Source of the DNA: CAZCEC01 sp964497615
GTDB lineage: Bacteria > Chloroflexota > Anaerolineae > Anaerolineales > UBA6663
Assembly: GCA_964497615.1 (NCBI GenBank)
Contig: CAZCEC010000006.1
Location: 75,423-139,422 of the forward strand
Direction: 5' to 3'
DNA length: 64,000 nucleotides
In this document: positions 56,676 through 64,000 of the stretch, piece by piece
How positions within the stretch are numbered: position 1 is the first letter of the stretch
Layout of the letters: each line of letters opens with the position of its first letter
Position numbers and translations under genes: made by a program
Notes under the pieces: generated by a model
The model's database searches: none
The model's input: the letters and a program-made list of their open reading frames with translations, nothing else
What the model was told of the DNA's origin: nothing

Positions 56676-58637
56676 CTAGGCGGCGGCAGGCTCTTCTGAC
56701 ACAGCCGGCGCATCCTCCACCAACTGCGACCGGTAAATCTCGGCGTAGATGGGGCTGTCTTCCATTAATTCGGCGTGGGTGCCGCGCGCCACCACCCCCC
56801 CCTTGTCGAGCACCAGGATTTGGTCGGCCTGCATCACCGTGCTGATGCGCTGGGCGATGACGAAGCTGGTGCGGTTCTTCATCAGGCGGTCCAGGGCGTG
56901 CTGGATGTGGGCCTCGGTCGCCACGTCCACGCTGCTGGTCGAGTCGTCCAGGATGAGGATGCGCGGGTCCAGCAGCAGGGCGCGGGCGATGGCCAGGCGC
57001 TGTTTCTGTCCGCCGCTCAGGGTCACGCCGCGCTCGCCCACGGCGGTGTCGTAGCCGTTGGGGAAGCCGGTGATGAAGTCGTGGGCGGCGGCGGCCTGGG
57101 CCGCGGCCACGATCTCGTCCATGGTCGCGTCCGAGCGGCCAAAGGCGATGTTGTCGCGGATGGTGCCGGTGAACAGGGTCGTCTCCTGGAGCACGATGCC
57201 GATCTGGCCGCGCAGGCTGTCGAGGGTCACGTCGCGCAGGTCGTGGCCGTCAATCAGGATGCGGCCCTCGGTCGGGTCGTAGAAGCGCGGCAACAGGTTG
57301 ATGATGGTGGTCTTGCCGGAGCCGGTGGCGCCCAGCAGGGCTACCGTCTGGCCGGGCTGCGCCTCGAAGGAGACCTTGTTGAGCACCGGCTCGCCGCTGT
57401 TGAAGTAGCGGAAGGTGACGTCCTCGAACCGCACCCGGCCGGTCACCGCGTCCAGGGTCTGCGCGCCGGGCTTGTCCACCACGTCGCTCTGGGCGTCCAG
57501 GATTTCGAAGATGCGGCCGGCCGAGGCCGAGGCCTGCCCAAGCTGGGTGATGATGAAGCCAAACTGCGCCACGGGCAGGAAGATGTAGATCAGGTACAGG
57601 CTGAACTCCTGCCACTCGCCCAGGGTGAGGGTGCCGGCGATGATCTGCTGGCCGCCGAAGTACAGGACCGCTGCCTGCCCCAGGTTGGCGATCAGGAAGA
57701 TCACCGGGAACAGGAAGGTGAACACGCGCGCCACCGTGATCTGCTGCTGCATCACGGCCTCGTTGGCGGTCTGGAACTTGGCCTGCTCTTCCGGCTCGCG
57801 CGTAAAGGCCTTGATGACGCGGATGCCGGCCAGGTTCTCCTGCAGGATGGTGTTGAGGGCCGAGAGCTTGGCCTGCACCTTGGCGAACAGGGGCGCGCTG
57901 ATGCCGCCGAAGATCATAAACAGCACCAGGGCGACGGGCAGGATGGGCAGGGCCACCAGCGCCAGGCGCGCGTTGGTGCTGAAGATGATGATGAGCGTGC
58001 CGGTGAGCAGCACCACCGCCCCCGCCAACTGCACCAACCCCTGGCCGATGAACAGCCGCACCTTCTCCACGTCGTCGGTGGCGCGGATCATCAACTGGCC
58101 GGTCTGGTTGCGGTCGTGGTAGGAGAACGACAGCCGTTGGATCTTGGCGAACAGGTCGTTGCGCATCTCGAACGACGCGCTCTGTGAGTTGCGCTCCGCC
58201 CAGAAGACTTGCAGGAAGGCGAACACCCCGCGCACCGCCGCGAAGACCACGATGGCGACGATGGCGGTGAGCAGGGCCGTGGGCGCGCCGTCCTGCCGGG
58301 CCGTCATCTCGGCGGCGAGTTGATCGGCGCTCCAATCCGCGGGGAGGCTGAGCGCCTCCAGCAGGCGGGGCAGGGCCTGGCCCAGGAACCCGGCCGGGAT
58401 CTGCTCCAGCCCGGCCAGCACCTGCCTGGCGATCACGCCCTCGGTGACGGCGTCGATGACGTTGCGCACCATACGCGGCACGGCCAACTGCGCCAGGGTG
58501 GCAACGATCAGGAACAGGTAGGGCAGCACGGCCTGCCGCCGGAAGCGCAGCAGATAGCGGATGGCGCGGCGCAGGCCGTTGTTCTTGGGGCCGGCCCGCA
58601 TTGCGGCGCGGCGTTCGCGCCAATTGGGTCTATTCAC
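56676..58637 (-). CDS. ABC exporter, ATPase-permease fusion (first half of a pair)
   Basis: 653 residues, GTG start with GGAG eight bases upstream. The membrane domain is preceded by a basic N-terminus and has a long first external loop (about 70-125). The ATPase has Walker A GATGSGKT, Q loop VLQETTLFT, signature LSGGQKQRLAIARA and Walker B ILILDDSTSSVD. The residue after the Walker B Asp-Asp is Ser where the catalytic Glu usually stands (DDST), so this half probably has a degenerate ATP site, as in heterodimeric exporters. The start overlaps the SDR stop by 4 bp. Confidence 0.9.
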   Translation of the reverse strand: MNRPNWRERRAAMRAGPKNNGLRRAIRYLLRFRRQAVLPYLFLIVATLAQLAVPRMVRNVIDAVTEGVIARQVLAGLEQIPAGFLGQALPRLLEALSLPADWSADQLAAEMTARQDGAPTALLTAIVAIVVFAAVRGVFAFLQVFWAERNSQSASFEMRNDLFAKIQRLSFSYHDRNQTGQLMIRATDDVEKVRLFIGQGLVQLAGAVVLLTGTLIIIFSTNARLALVALPILPVALVLFMIFGGISAPLFAKVQAKLSALNTILQENLAGIRVIKAFTREPEEQAKFQTANEAVMQQQITVARVFTFLFPVIFLIANLGQAAVLYFGGQQIIAGTLTLGEWQEFSLYLIYIFLPVAQFGFIITQLGQASASAGRIFEILDAQSDVVDKPGAQTLDAVTGRVRFEDVTFRYFNSGEPVLNKVSFEAQPGQTVALLGATGSGKTTIINLLPRFYDPTEGRILIDGHDLRDVTLDSLRGQIGIVLQETTLFTGTIRDNIAFGRSDATMDEIVAAAQAAAAHDFITGFPNGYDTAVGERGVTLSGGQKQRLAIARALLLDPRILILDDSTSSVDVATEAHIQHALDRLMKNRTSFVIAQRISTVMQADQILVLDKGGVVARGTHAELMEDSPIYAEIYRSQLVEDAPAVSEEPAAA

Positions 58638-59530
58638 GATTGATGCTCCTTCGTACCAGTCATGTGTTCACTCAGCGCCCACAATCGCTCCGCCGCCGCC
58701 TCGTCGCGCGAGGCGCGGGAGGAGGGCACGGCGCGGCGCTCCACGAAATACTGCCCGCTGACACCCTCCACCTCCGGCGCGGCGGCCAGGTAGATGATGG
58801 TGTCGGCGCCTTGCTCGGCCGAGATGCCCAGCCAGCCCATGACGCCGTAGCCCAGCCGCCACCACGGCGCGCGGTTGTTGCGGCCCATGTTGGTGCGCAC
58901 CACGCCGGGGTGCAGCACGGTGGCGGTGATGGGCTCGCCGGCCGCGGCCAGGCGGCGGGCCAGGGCATAAGTGAACAGCATATTCGCCAGCTTGGACTGC
59001 CCATAGGCCAGCGGGCCGAAATACCACCGGCGATACTGCACATCGTTCCAGCGGAGGCCGCGCACGCGCTGGTGGGCGCGCGAGGCCACGTTGACGACGC
59101 GGGCCTTGCGCTCAGGCGTACCACCAGCGCGCAGCGCGGGCAGCAGTTGGCGGGTCAGCAGGAAGTAGGCCAGGTGGTTGAGCGCCCAGGTGCGCTCGAT
59201 GCCGTCGGGCGTCTCGCCGCGCTCGCCGAACACCGCCCCGGCGTTGTTCACCAGGATATGCAGGCGCGGCCAGCGCTGTGACACGTCCGCGGCCAGGGCG
59301 CGCACCTCGGCCTGGATGCTCAGGTCGGCCAGCAGGCCGTGCACCTGGGCGTGCCCGGCCGCGCGGCGGATTTCGGCCACCGCGGCCTCGGTCTTGGCTG
59401 GGCTGCGGCCTGCCACCAGCACGGTAGCGCCGCGCTCGGCCAGCACCCGGGCCGCCGCCCGGCCAATGCCATCGGTGGCGCCCGTCACCAGGGCCACCCG
59501 GTCCTGGAGGTCCAGCGCGCGTTCGCTCAC
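58634..59530 (-). CDS. Short-chain dehydrogenase/reductase
   Basis: 298 residues, GTG start. Rossmann motif ALVTGATDGIGRAAARVLAE, LVNNAG, catalytic Ser in VVNVASRAH and YxxxK as YGQSKLANM are all present. It resembles retinol dehydrogenase/WW-domain oxidoreductase-like SDRs that use NADP(H). It overlaps marR by 1 nt and the ABC gene by 4 nt, so it belongs to the MarR-headed efflux operon. Substrate unknown. Confidence 0.9.
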   Translation of the reverse strand: MSERALDLQDRVALVTGATDGIGRAAARVLAERGATVLVAGRSPAKTEAAVAEIRRAAGHAQVHGLLADLSIQAEVRALAADVSQRWPRLHILVNNAGAVFGERGETPDGIERTWALNHLAYFLLTRQLLPALRAGGTPERKARVVNVASRAHQRVRGLRWNDVQYRRWYFGPLAYGQSKLANMLFTYALARRLAAAGEPITATVLHPGVVRTNMGRNNRAPWWRLGYGVMGWLGISAEQGADTIIYLAAAPEVEGVSGQYFVERRAVPSSRASRDEAAAERLWALSEHMTGTKEHQS

Positions 59531-59994
59531 TACGCGGACTCCTCCGGGGCCAATTCGTCCAACTCGTTCGCCGCGGCGATCATGGCCTGCATGGCGCCGA
59601 TCACGGCCTGACGGCGAGCGGGCGGCAGGGTTTCGGCCAGGGCGTCGGCCCAACCCAGGCGGGCGCGGAAGCTGCCTTCGATCAAGTCCCGGCCCTTGGG
59701 CGTCAGCGAGAGTTCCTTCACGCGCCGGTCGTGCTCGGCTTCGGTGCGCTCCACCAGGCGCTGCTGCACCAGCTTGTCCACCAGTTGGCTGGCGGCGGCA
59801 TTGGTGATGCCGAGTTGGGCGCCCACATCGCTGACGCCGCAATGGGGATCGTGAAAGAGCCGCATCATGGTGCTGTACTGCCCCATATTCAGGTCGTTGT
59901 CCTTGAGGAAGCGGTGCATCTCGCGCATCGAGCGGCGCATGAACACCTCGACCCACTGGCGCATAGTGGTGTGGAATAGTTCAGTCGTTGACAT
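59530..59994 (-). CDS. MarR family transcriptional regulator
   Basis: 154 residues from ATG 59994 (TTG 60009 is an alternative). The winged helix is typical: YSTMMRLFHDPHCGVSDVGA, QLGITNAAASQLVDKLVQQR, LVERTEAEHDRRVKELSLT. First gene of the operon with SDR, two ABC exporters and a small membrane protein. An 11-bp direct repeat in front of it is a likely operator, so it probably represses the operon until it binds a small molecule. Confidence 0.9.
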   Translation of the reverse strand: MSTTELFHTTMRQWVEVFMRRSMREMHRFLKDNDLNMGQYSTMMRLFHDPHCGVSDVGAQLGITNAAASQLVDKLVQQRLVERTEAEHDRRVKELSLTPKGRDLIEGSFRARLGWADALAETLPPARRQAVIGAMQAMIAAANELDELAPEESA

Positions 59995-60021
59995 AGTTAA
60001 GCGGACCAATTAGTTAAGCGG
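59994..60021 (-). promoter_or_regulatory. Direct-repeat operator candidate for MarR
   Basis: TAGTTAAGCGG occurs at 59994-60004 and 60011-60021 (17-bp period), covering the marR leader and start codon immediately downstream of the -10 box. Confidence 0.55.
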
Positions 60022-60026
60022 GCGAA

Positions 60027-60055
60027 ACTATATCAAAGAGGACCGATTTTGGCAA
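60027..60055 (-). promoter_or_regulatory. Promoter of the marR operon
   Basis: TTGCCA (60050-60055), 17 nt, TATAGT (60027-60032) on the minus strand. Confidence 0.7.
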
Positions 60056-60117
60056 GGGTATGTATGGCGTAGCTTGCCGCCAGATTGTGGGGGAAATGTG
60101 AGGCCGGGATGGAGGAG

Positions 60118-61035
60118 TTAAGCGGGGCTGTTCCCAGCCGTCAGCAGCCGCACCGTGGCCACCCACACCAACGCCTGCACCAGCAGGGTGCCGCCCAGCA
60201 GCAGGTAGGCGGCGGCGCGATCGGTCTGCCGGCGGTGGAACCACACGCCGCCCAAGGTGTTGACCAGCCAGGTGAGGCCGGCGATGGCGGGCAGGATGAG
60301 CAGGCCAGTGGGCGGGCCGAAGCGGTCGGGCTGGCCCTGCCCATCGAAGTGCAGGGCGATCTCGGCTGGCAGTTGGCCGGCCACCGCCGCCAGGTAGCCC
60401 ACCAGCAGCAGCACGCTCAGCCCGCCCGCGGCGATGAGGGCCAGCGCCAGCCGGTCGTGCAGCAGGCCCCAGCGCTGCACCGCCGGCAGCAGCGATTCCG
60501 GTTCGATCTCTTCGGCGTGGCCTTCCAGGCGGAAGGTTTTCAAGGTCTCGAGAAAGGCTTGCGGATCGGCGGGCGAGATGGCCAGCCACGATTCGGCGTG
60601 CCGCAGCAGCACCAGCCCCGGCTTGCCCGTGGCGGCCAGAAACTCCACCTGGCCCAGCCCTTCGACGGCGGCGGTGCCCACGGCGCTGCCCGGCCAAGCC
60701 AGTCCCTGCGGGCGCAGCGCGGGCGCGTCCACCTCCGCCCCGGCGCGCACCTCGTCCAGCAAGGGCATGGGCAGCACGATGCGGCGGTCGCCCCACTCCA
60801 CCACGATGGCGTTGCGGCTGACCACGTAGCGCGAGCGCAGCAGGCCATACAGGCGATAGGCCAGCCAGGCGATGGCCGGCAGGCTGGCGACGAGCAGACC
60901 CAGGCTGAGCGTGCCGGGGAACGACAGGGGGTTGGCGCGCAGCACCGCCAACAGCCCAGCGTCCACGCCGAGCAGGACGATCAGCGCGCCCAACCCGATG
61001 AGGAGGCCGAGTCGGCGGGGGGGATGGAAAACCAT
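60118..61035 (-). CDS. Membrane protein with bacterial PH-like and DUF1648-like parts
   Basis: 305 residues. Two N-terminal membrane helices precede a PH-like domain of the YdbS type (YVVSRNAIVVEWGDRRIVLP; LGQVEFLAATGKPGLVLLRH; SWLAISPADPQAFLETLK). Three to four C-terminal helices follow, and one loop contains EIALHFDGQGQPDRFGPPTG, matching the DUF1648 signature. Function unknown; DUF1648 proteins are often tied to cell-envelope regulation. The gene starts beyond a perfect palindrome that separates it from ilvE. Confidence 0.72.
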   Translation of the reverse strand: MVFHPPRRLGLLIGLGALIVLLGVDAGLLAVLRANPLSFPGTLSLGLLVASLPAIAWLAYRLYGLLRSRYVVSRNAIVVEWGDRRIVLPMPLLDEVRAGAEVDAPALRPQGLAWPGSAVGTAAVEGLGQVEFLAATGKPGLVLLRHAESWLAISPADPQAFLETLKTFRLEGHAEEIEPESLLPAVQRWGLLHDRLALALIAAGGLSVLLLVGYLAAVAGQLPAEIALHFDGQGQPDRFGPPTGLLILPAIAGLTWLVNTLGGVWFHRRQTDRAAAYLLLGGTLLVQALVWVATVRLLTAGNSPA

Positions 61036-61049
61036 GGGTGCAAGTAGAA

Positions 61050-61089
61050 GGCGGGTAAGAGTGTAAGGCGCCTTACACTCTTACCCGCC
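61050..61089. terminator. Perfect 40-bp palindrome, possible terminator
   Basis: Two 20-bp arms (61050-61069, 61070-61089) meet without a loop. It begins 7 nt after the ilvE stop and ends 14 nt before the next minus-strand start. There is no T tract on the minus strand, so its role in termination is uncertain. Confidence 0.6.
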
Positions 61090-61096
61090 GACACAC

Positions 61097-62044
61097 CTAA
61101 TCCGCGGCGGCTTGTTCCTTGACGTACACCGGCATGTTCCAGTGGCGATACTTGGCGACGCGCCCCCGGACGACGTCGAAGTACAATTCGCGCAGGTCGC
61201 TCACCAGCGGGCCCATCTTGCCGGCGGCCACGGGCCGGTGGTCGATGTGGCACACCGCGGCGATCTGCACGCCGGTGCCGCACAGCCACAGCTCGTCGGC
61301 CAGGTACAGCTCGCTCCGGTCAATCGAGCGCTCCACCACCTCCATGCCCAACTCGTCGCGCACCAGGGTCATGATGGTGCGGCGGGTGATGCCCTCCAGC
61401 ACGTTGTCGGTGACGGGCGGGGTGACGACGACGCCGTCGCGCAGCATGAACAGGTTCTCGGCCGAGCCTTCGGCCACGTGGCCGTTCTGGTTGAGGGCGA
61501 TGGCCTCGTCGTAGCCGGCCACCTGGGCGTCGGTCTTCATAAAGGCGGAGTTGACGTAGGCGCCGGTGATCTTGCCGCGGGCGGGGATGGTGTTGTCGTC
61601 CACCCGCCGCCAGGAGGAGATGGTGACGTGGGCGCCCTCTTCGTTGTCCACGTAGCGGCCATAGGGCATGGAGAAGATAGTCACTTCGGCGCGCAGGTTA
61701 TGGAGGCGCACGCCGATGGTCTCATCGGCCTTGTAGGCCAGCGGGCGGATGTAGCAGTCCTGGCGGAAGCCCTCCGCCCGCAGCAGGTCCAGGGTCACAT
61801 TTACGAGTTCTTCTTCCGTCTGGCTCAGGTCCATGGCCAGCAGGCGGGTGGACTGGAGGAAACGGCGGAAATGATCGTAGGGACGAAAAACGAGGAGTTG
61901 GGCCTCCTCGTCGTTCCAATAGCCGCGAATGCCCCCGAAGCAGCCGGTGCCGTAGTTCAGGGCATGGGTGGCCACCCCGATCTTGGCGTCGGCGTAGGGG
62001 ACGATTTTGCCTTGGAAATAAGCGAAATTGGGCAAGGTGGACAT
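61097..62044 (-). CDS. ilvE: Branched-chain amino acid aminotransferase
   Basis: 315 residues from ATG 62044; the longer frame to 62155 spans the promoter. A PLP enzyme that transfers amino groups to the keto acids of Leu, Ile and Val. Family features: THALNYGTGCFGGIRGYWND, YIRPLAYKADETIGV, the PLP lysine Lys158 in RGKITGAYVNSAF, NQNGHVAEGSAENLFML, GITRRTIMTLVRDELGMEVV and LWLCGTGVQIAAV. AAGGAG lies 12 nt before the start. Single gene with its own promoter. Confidence 0.95.
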   Translation of the reverse strand: MSTLPNFAYFQGKIVPYADAKIGVATHALNYGTGCFGGIRGYWNDEEAQLLVFRPYDHFRRFLQSTRLLAMDLSQTEEELVNVTLDLLRAEGFRQDCYIRPLAYKADETIGVRLHNLRAEVTIFSMPYGRYVDNEEGAHVTISSWRRVDDNTIPARGKITGAYVNSAFMKTDAQVAGYDEAIALNQNGHVAEGSAENLFMLRDGVVVTPPVTDNVLEGITRRTIMTLVRDELGMEVVERSIDRSELYLADELWLCGTGVQIAAVCHIDHRPVAAGKMGPLVSDLRELYFDVVRGRVAKYRHWNMPVYVKEQAAAD

Positions 62045-62108
62045 CTGCGATTCAGACTCCTTGCCAAGGGGGGCAATTGTCGACTGAACCGGTCCCCTTA
62101 GCGGATCA

Positions 62109-62136
62109 ATTATACCGGGTGCGCGGGGAGTCGCAA
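62109..62136 (-). promoter_or_regulatory. Promoter of ilvE
   Basis: TTGCGA (62131-62136), 16 nt, TATAAT (62109-62114) on the minus strand; the -35 hexamer is the same as in the hrcA promoter. The leader contains a GGGG/CCCC stem (AAGGGG and CCCCTT) near the ribosome-binding site. Confidence 0.7.
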
Positions 62137-62268
62137 GATGGCCTGCCCGGTGCATAATTCAGTCCACCGCCGGCATGACCGTGGACCCAATGCGAGATCA
62201 ATCGCGTTTGAGTGTAAAATAGCGGCTGTAATACGGTTTCCCTATCGATACCGAAAGGCAAGCCAGTG

Positions 62269-62475
62269 ATGGAAGTCGTGACGGTTTCACCCAAGTTTCA
62301 AGTCGTCATTCCGTTGAGTGTGCGGCGCTCCCTGGGGCTCAAACCCGGACAAAAAGTCCAAGTCCTCCTCTACGAGAATCGGATCGAACTCATTCCGATC
62401 CTGCCCGCCAAAAAAGCCCGCGGATTTCTCAAAGGGATTGACACCACCCTCAAGCGCGAAACCGACCGCGTATGA
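62269..62475 (+). CDS. vapB: AbrB/MazE-type antitoxin VapB
   Basis: 68 residues (GTG 62266 is an alternative start). A swapped-hairpin AbrB DNA-binding domain: VVTVSPKFQVVIPLSVRRSL, GLKPGQKVQVLLYENRIELI. The short C-terminal tail would neutralise the toxin. AAAGG lies 8-11 nt upstream. It overlaps the toxin gene by 4 bp (ATGA). Confidence 0.85.
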   Translation: MEVVTVSPKFQVVIPLSVRRSLGLKPGQKVQVLLYENRIELIPILPAKKARGFLKGIDTTLKRETDRV

Positions 62476-62855
62476 ACGTCGTGGACTCATCGGGTTGGCT
62501 CGAATACTTCGCGGATGAGCCGAACGCGGACTTCTTCGCGCCCGCCATCGAAAAGACAACAGAACTCATCGTTCCAGCCGTCAGCGTATATGAGGTGTTC
62601 AAGCGGGTTTATCAGCAACGCGGGGAAAGCGACGCGCTCAAAGCGGTGGCCCAAATGCTCCAGGGGCAAGCGGTCGCGCTCGATCCGCCGCTGGCGCTGC
62701 GGGCGGCGAAAACGTCCATCGAGTTAGGTTTGCCCATGGCCGACAGCATTATTCTGGCAACGGCCGTGGCGTTTGACGCCACGCTCTGGACACAGGACGA
62801 GCATTTCAGGACCATTGCAGGCGTGCGGTATGTCGAAAAGCAGAAAGCACGGTGA
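62472..62855 (+). CDS. vapC: VapC-type PIN-domain toxin
   Basis: 127 residues. PIN acidic residues: Asp5 in MNVVDSSGWLEYF, Glu in VSVYEVFKRVYQQ, Asp in GLPMADSIILATAVAFDATL and the C-terminal TQDEHF. Expected to be an Mg2+-dependent ribonuclease held by the adjacent antitoxin. Second PIN toxin in the window, with a different antitoxin family from the first. Confidence 0.87.
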   Translation: MNVVDSSGWLEYFADEPNADFFAPAIEKTTELIVPAVSVYEVFKRVYQQRGESDALKAVAQMLQGQAVALDPPLALRAAKTSIELGLPMADSIILATAVAFDATLWTQDEHFRTIAGVRYVEKQKAR

Positions 62856-62922
62856 CGGCGCCAGCCGCCGAACACGCGCCGGCAGGCGATTGGCTCTGCT
62901 GGCACTGCGCAAACAGCCCCTT

Positions 62923-64000
62923 TTAGGGCACCCACGCCACCGGCGCATCCGCCGCGCCGTCGCTGGTCAGGCGCGTCTGGCTGGTGCCGGCCATCAGCAT
63001 CACGTAGACCTCGGGGTTGCCGTCGCGCTCGGAGACGAACGCCAGCCGCGCGCCGTCCGGCGACCAAACTGGCTGGGCGTCGCGGGCCGGCGAGTTGGTG
63101 AGCCGGCTCTGCACTGTGCCGTCGGGGGTGCTGAGGTAGATCTCCGGGTTGCCGTCGCGCTCGGAGACGAAGGCCAGCAGGGTGCTGTTGGGCGCCCACA
63201 CCGGCGCGGTGTCGGCGGCGAGGTTGCTGGTGAGGGGCGTCTGGCCGGCGCCGTCGGGCGCCATGCGGTAGAGCTCGGCCGCGGCGTCGGCGCCGCGCAC
63301 AAAGGCGATGAGGGTGCCGTTGGGCGCCCAGGCCGGCGAGCCGTCGGGGGCGGCGTCGTCGGTCAGGCGCGTTGGGCTGCCGCCGTCGGAATTCATCACG
63401 TAGATTTCGGGATTGCCGTCGCGCTCGGAGACGAATACGATCTGTGCCCCGTTAGGCGACCAGGCCGGGTCGCGGTCGGCGGCGGCGTTGTCGGTCAGCC
63501 GCGTCTGGCCGGAGCCGTCGGCGTTCATCACGTAGATCTCGGCGTTGCCGTCGCGCTCGGAGACGAACACGATCCGCGCCCCGTTGGGCGACCAGGCCGG
63601 GTCGCGGTCCGGCGCGCCGGTGTTGGTCAGCCGCAGCGGGCTGCCACCGTCGAGCAGCATCGAGTAGATCTCCAGGTTGCCGTCGCGCGTTGATTGGAAC
63701 ACGAGCCGGCCGGCGGCGGCCGACCAGGCGGCGTTGGTGTTCTCCGTGACCACGGGCGCGGTGGCGCTCAGCAGGGTCTGGCTCGACCCGTCGGCATACA
63801 TGCGATAGAGATTAGGCAGCCCGGCCCGGCCCGACTCGAACAGCACAAAGCCGCCTGGCGGTGTGGCCGTCGGTCCTGGCGTCAGGCTGGGCGGCGGGGC
63901 GGTGTCGGTGCTGGTGGGCGTGAAAGTGGAGGGCGGCAGGGGCGACGGGGGCGTGGTGGCGCTGGGCGGAGGCGGGGTCGTCGTCTCGGTGGGGGTGGGC
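62923..64000 (-). CDS. Beta-propeller surface protein (TolB/PD40 repeats), N-terminus beyond the window
   Basis: The frame is open to the end of the window, so the N-terminus is missing. The visible part begins with a Pro/Thr-rich linker (about 50 residues) and continues with at least six PD40-type blades (IVFVSERDGNAEIYVMNADG, AWSPNGAQIVFVSERDGNPE, VWSPDGARLAFVSERDGNPE). The blades are nearly identical at DNA level, so copy number may be unstable or mis-assembled. Presumably a lipoprotein like those at 4665 and 28292. Confidence 0.8.
   Translation of the reverse strand, partial: PTPTETTTPPPPSATTPPSPLPPSTFTPTSTDTAPPPSLTPGPTATPPGGFVLFESGRAGLPNLYRMYADGSSQTLLSATAPVVTENTNAAWSAAAGRLVFQSTRDGNLEIYSMLLDGGSPLRLTNTGAPDRDPAWSPNGARIVFVSERDGNAEIYVMNADGSGQTRLTDNAAADRDPAWSPNGAQIVFVSERDGNPEIYVMNSDGGSPTRLTDDAAPDGSPAWAPNGTLIAFVRGADAAAELYRMAPDGAGQTPLTSNLAADTAPVWAPNSTLLAFVSERDGNPEIYLSTPDGTVQSRLTNSPARDAQPVWSPDGARLAFVSERDGNPEVYVMLMAGTSQTRLTSDGAADAPVAWVP

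Overview
The window is GC-rich bacterial chromosome, tightly packed, with many 1-8 bp gene overlaps. The likely source is a Chloroflexota bacterium of the Anaerolineae/Caldilineae kind. This is inferred from the combination of an oversized SecA, several lipoproteins with Pro/Thr-rich linkers followed by beta-propellers, giant GAF-domain kinases, a zinc-ribbon/cyclase/ATPase protein, a CIRCE-controlled hrcA-grpE-dnaK-dnaJ-prmA operon, and a methylmalonyl-CoA B12 subunit with MeaB. A run of exactly ten N (16876-16885) marks a scaffold gap, so this is a draft, probably metagenomic, assembly. No rRNA, tRNA, CRISPR array or transposase gene was seen.

Layout. 1-4.5 kb: end of a small membrane protein, then secA on the minus strand, broken by a small lesion. 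4.6-7.1 kb: two divergent lipoprotein genes. 7.1-10.3 kb: prs, then a minus-strand unit of a B12-binding mutase subunit, meaB and a GNAT acetyltransferase. 10.4-12.3 kb: a decayed padR regulator beside an MFS exporter. 12.3-17.7 kb: two overlapping sensor histidine kinases. 17.7-18.5 kb: a Phd/VapC toxin-antitoxin pair. 18.5-24.5 kb: the heat-shock operon. 24.5-26.4 kb: infA and an S1 protein whose leader carries a possible attenuator. 26.4-34.3 kb: a tetR-glycosyltransferase pair, a lipoprotein and a LolD/MacB/MacA-type export system. 34.4-38.7 kb: SET-domain protein, tyrosine phosphatase, DUF4287 protein, a CHAP-like protein, the AmmeMemoRadiSam radical SAM enzyme and a small conserved protein. 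38.7-40.5 kb: an arsenic cluster (arsR, an unannotated Cys-rich micropeptide, arsC, arsM). 40.7-46 kb: a lipoprotein, a degenerate glycosyltransferase fused to a methyltransferase, a PhyH oxygenase with its partner gene, DUF1801 and a beta-propeller. 46-53 kb: a cyclase/AAA/TPR protein with an in-frame TGA, a Lys-rich protein and a beta-lactamase-fold/STAS/pseudokinase fusion. 53-54.1 kb: a more AT-rich segment. 54.1-60 kb: a marR-SDR-ABC-ABC operon ending in a small membrane protein that also has an in-frame TGA. 60-64 kb: a PH-domain membrane protein, ilvE, a second VapBC pair and a truncated beta-propeller lipoprotein.

How parts work together: the chaperone operon is driven by a consensus-like promoter with CIRCE just downstream, so HrcA represses its own operon. 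TetR and MarR genes each have a promoter with a palindrome or direct repeat at the start site, suggesting autoregulation; MarR heads a drug-efflux-type operon. ArsR probably controls arsenate reduction (ArsC) and arsenite methylation (ArsM) without an efflux pump in the window.

Features most worth a second look: the six-cysteine 29-residue peptide in the arsenic cluster; the S1 leader with a terminator and a complementary upstream element; two genes interrupted by in-frame TGA; fusions carrying degenerate enzyme domains; recurrent promoters whose -10 box lies 7-8 nt from the start codon (leaderless mRNAs); and several long near-perfect palindromes built from short iterated units.
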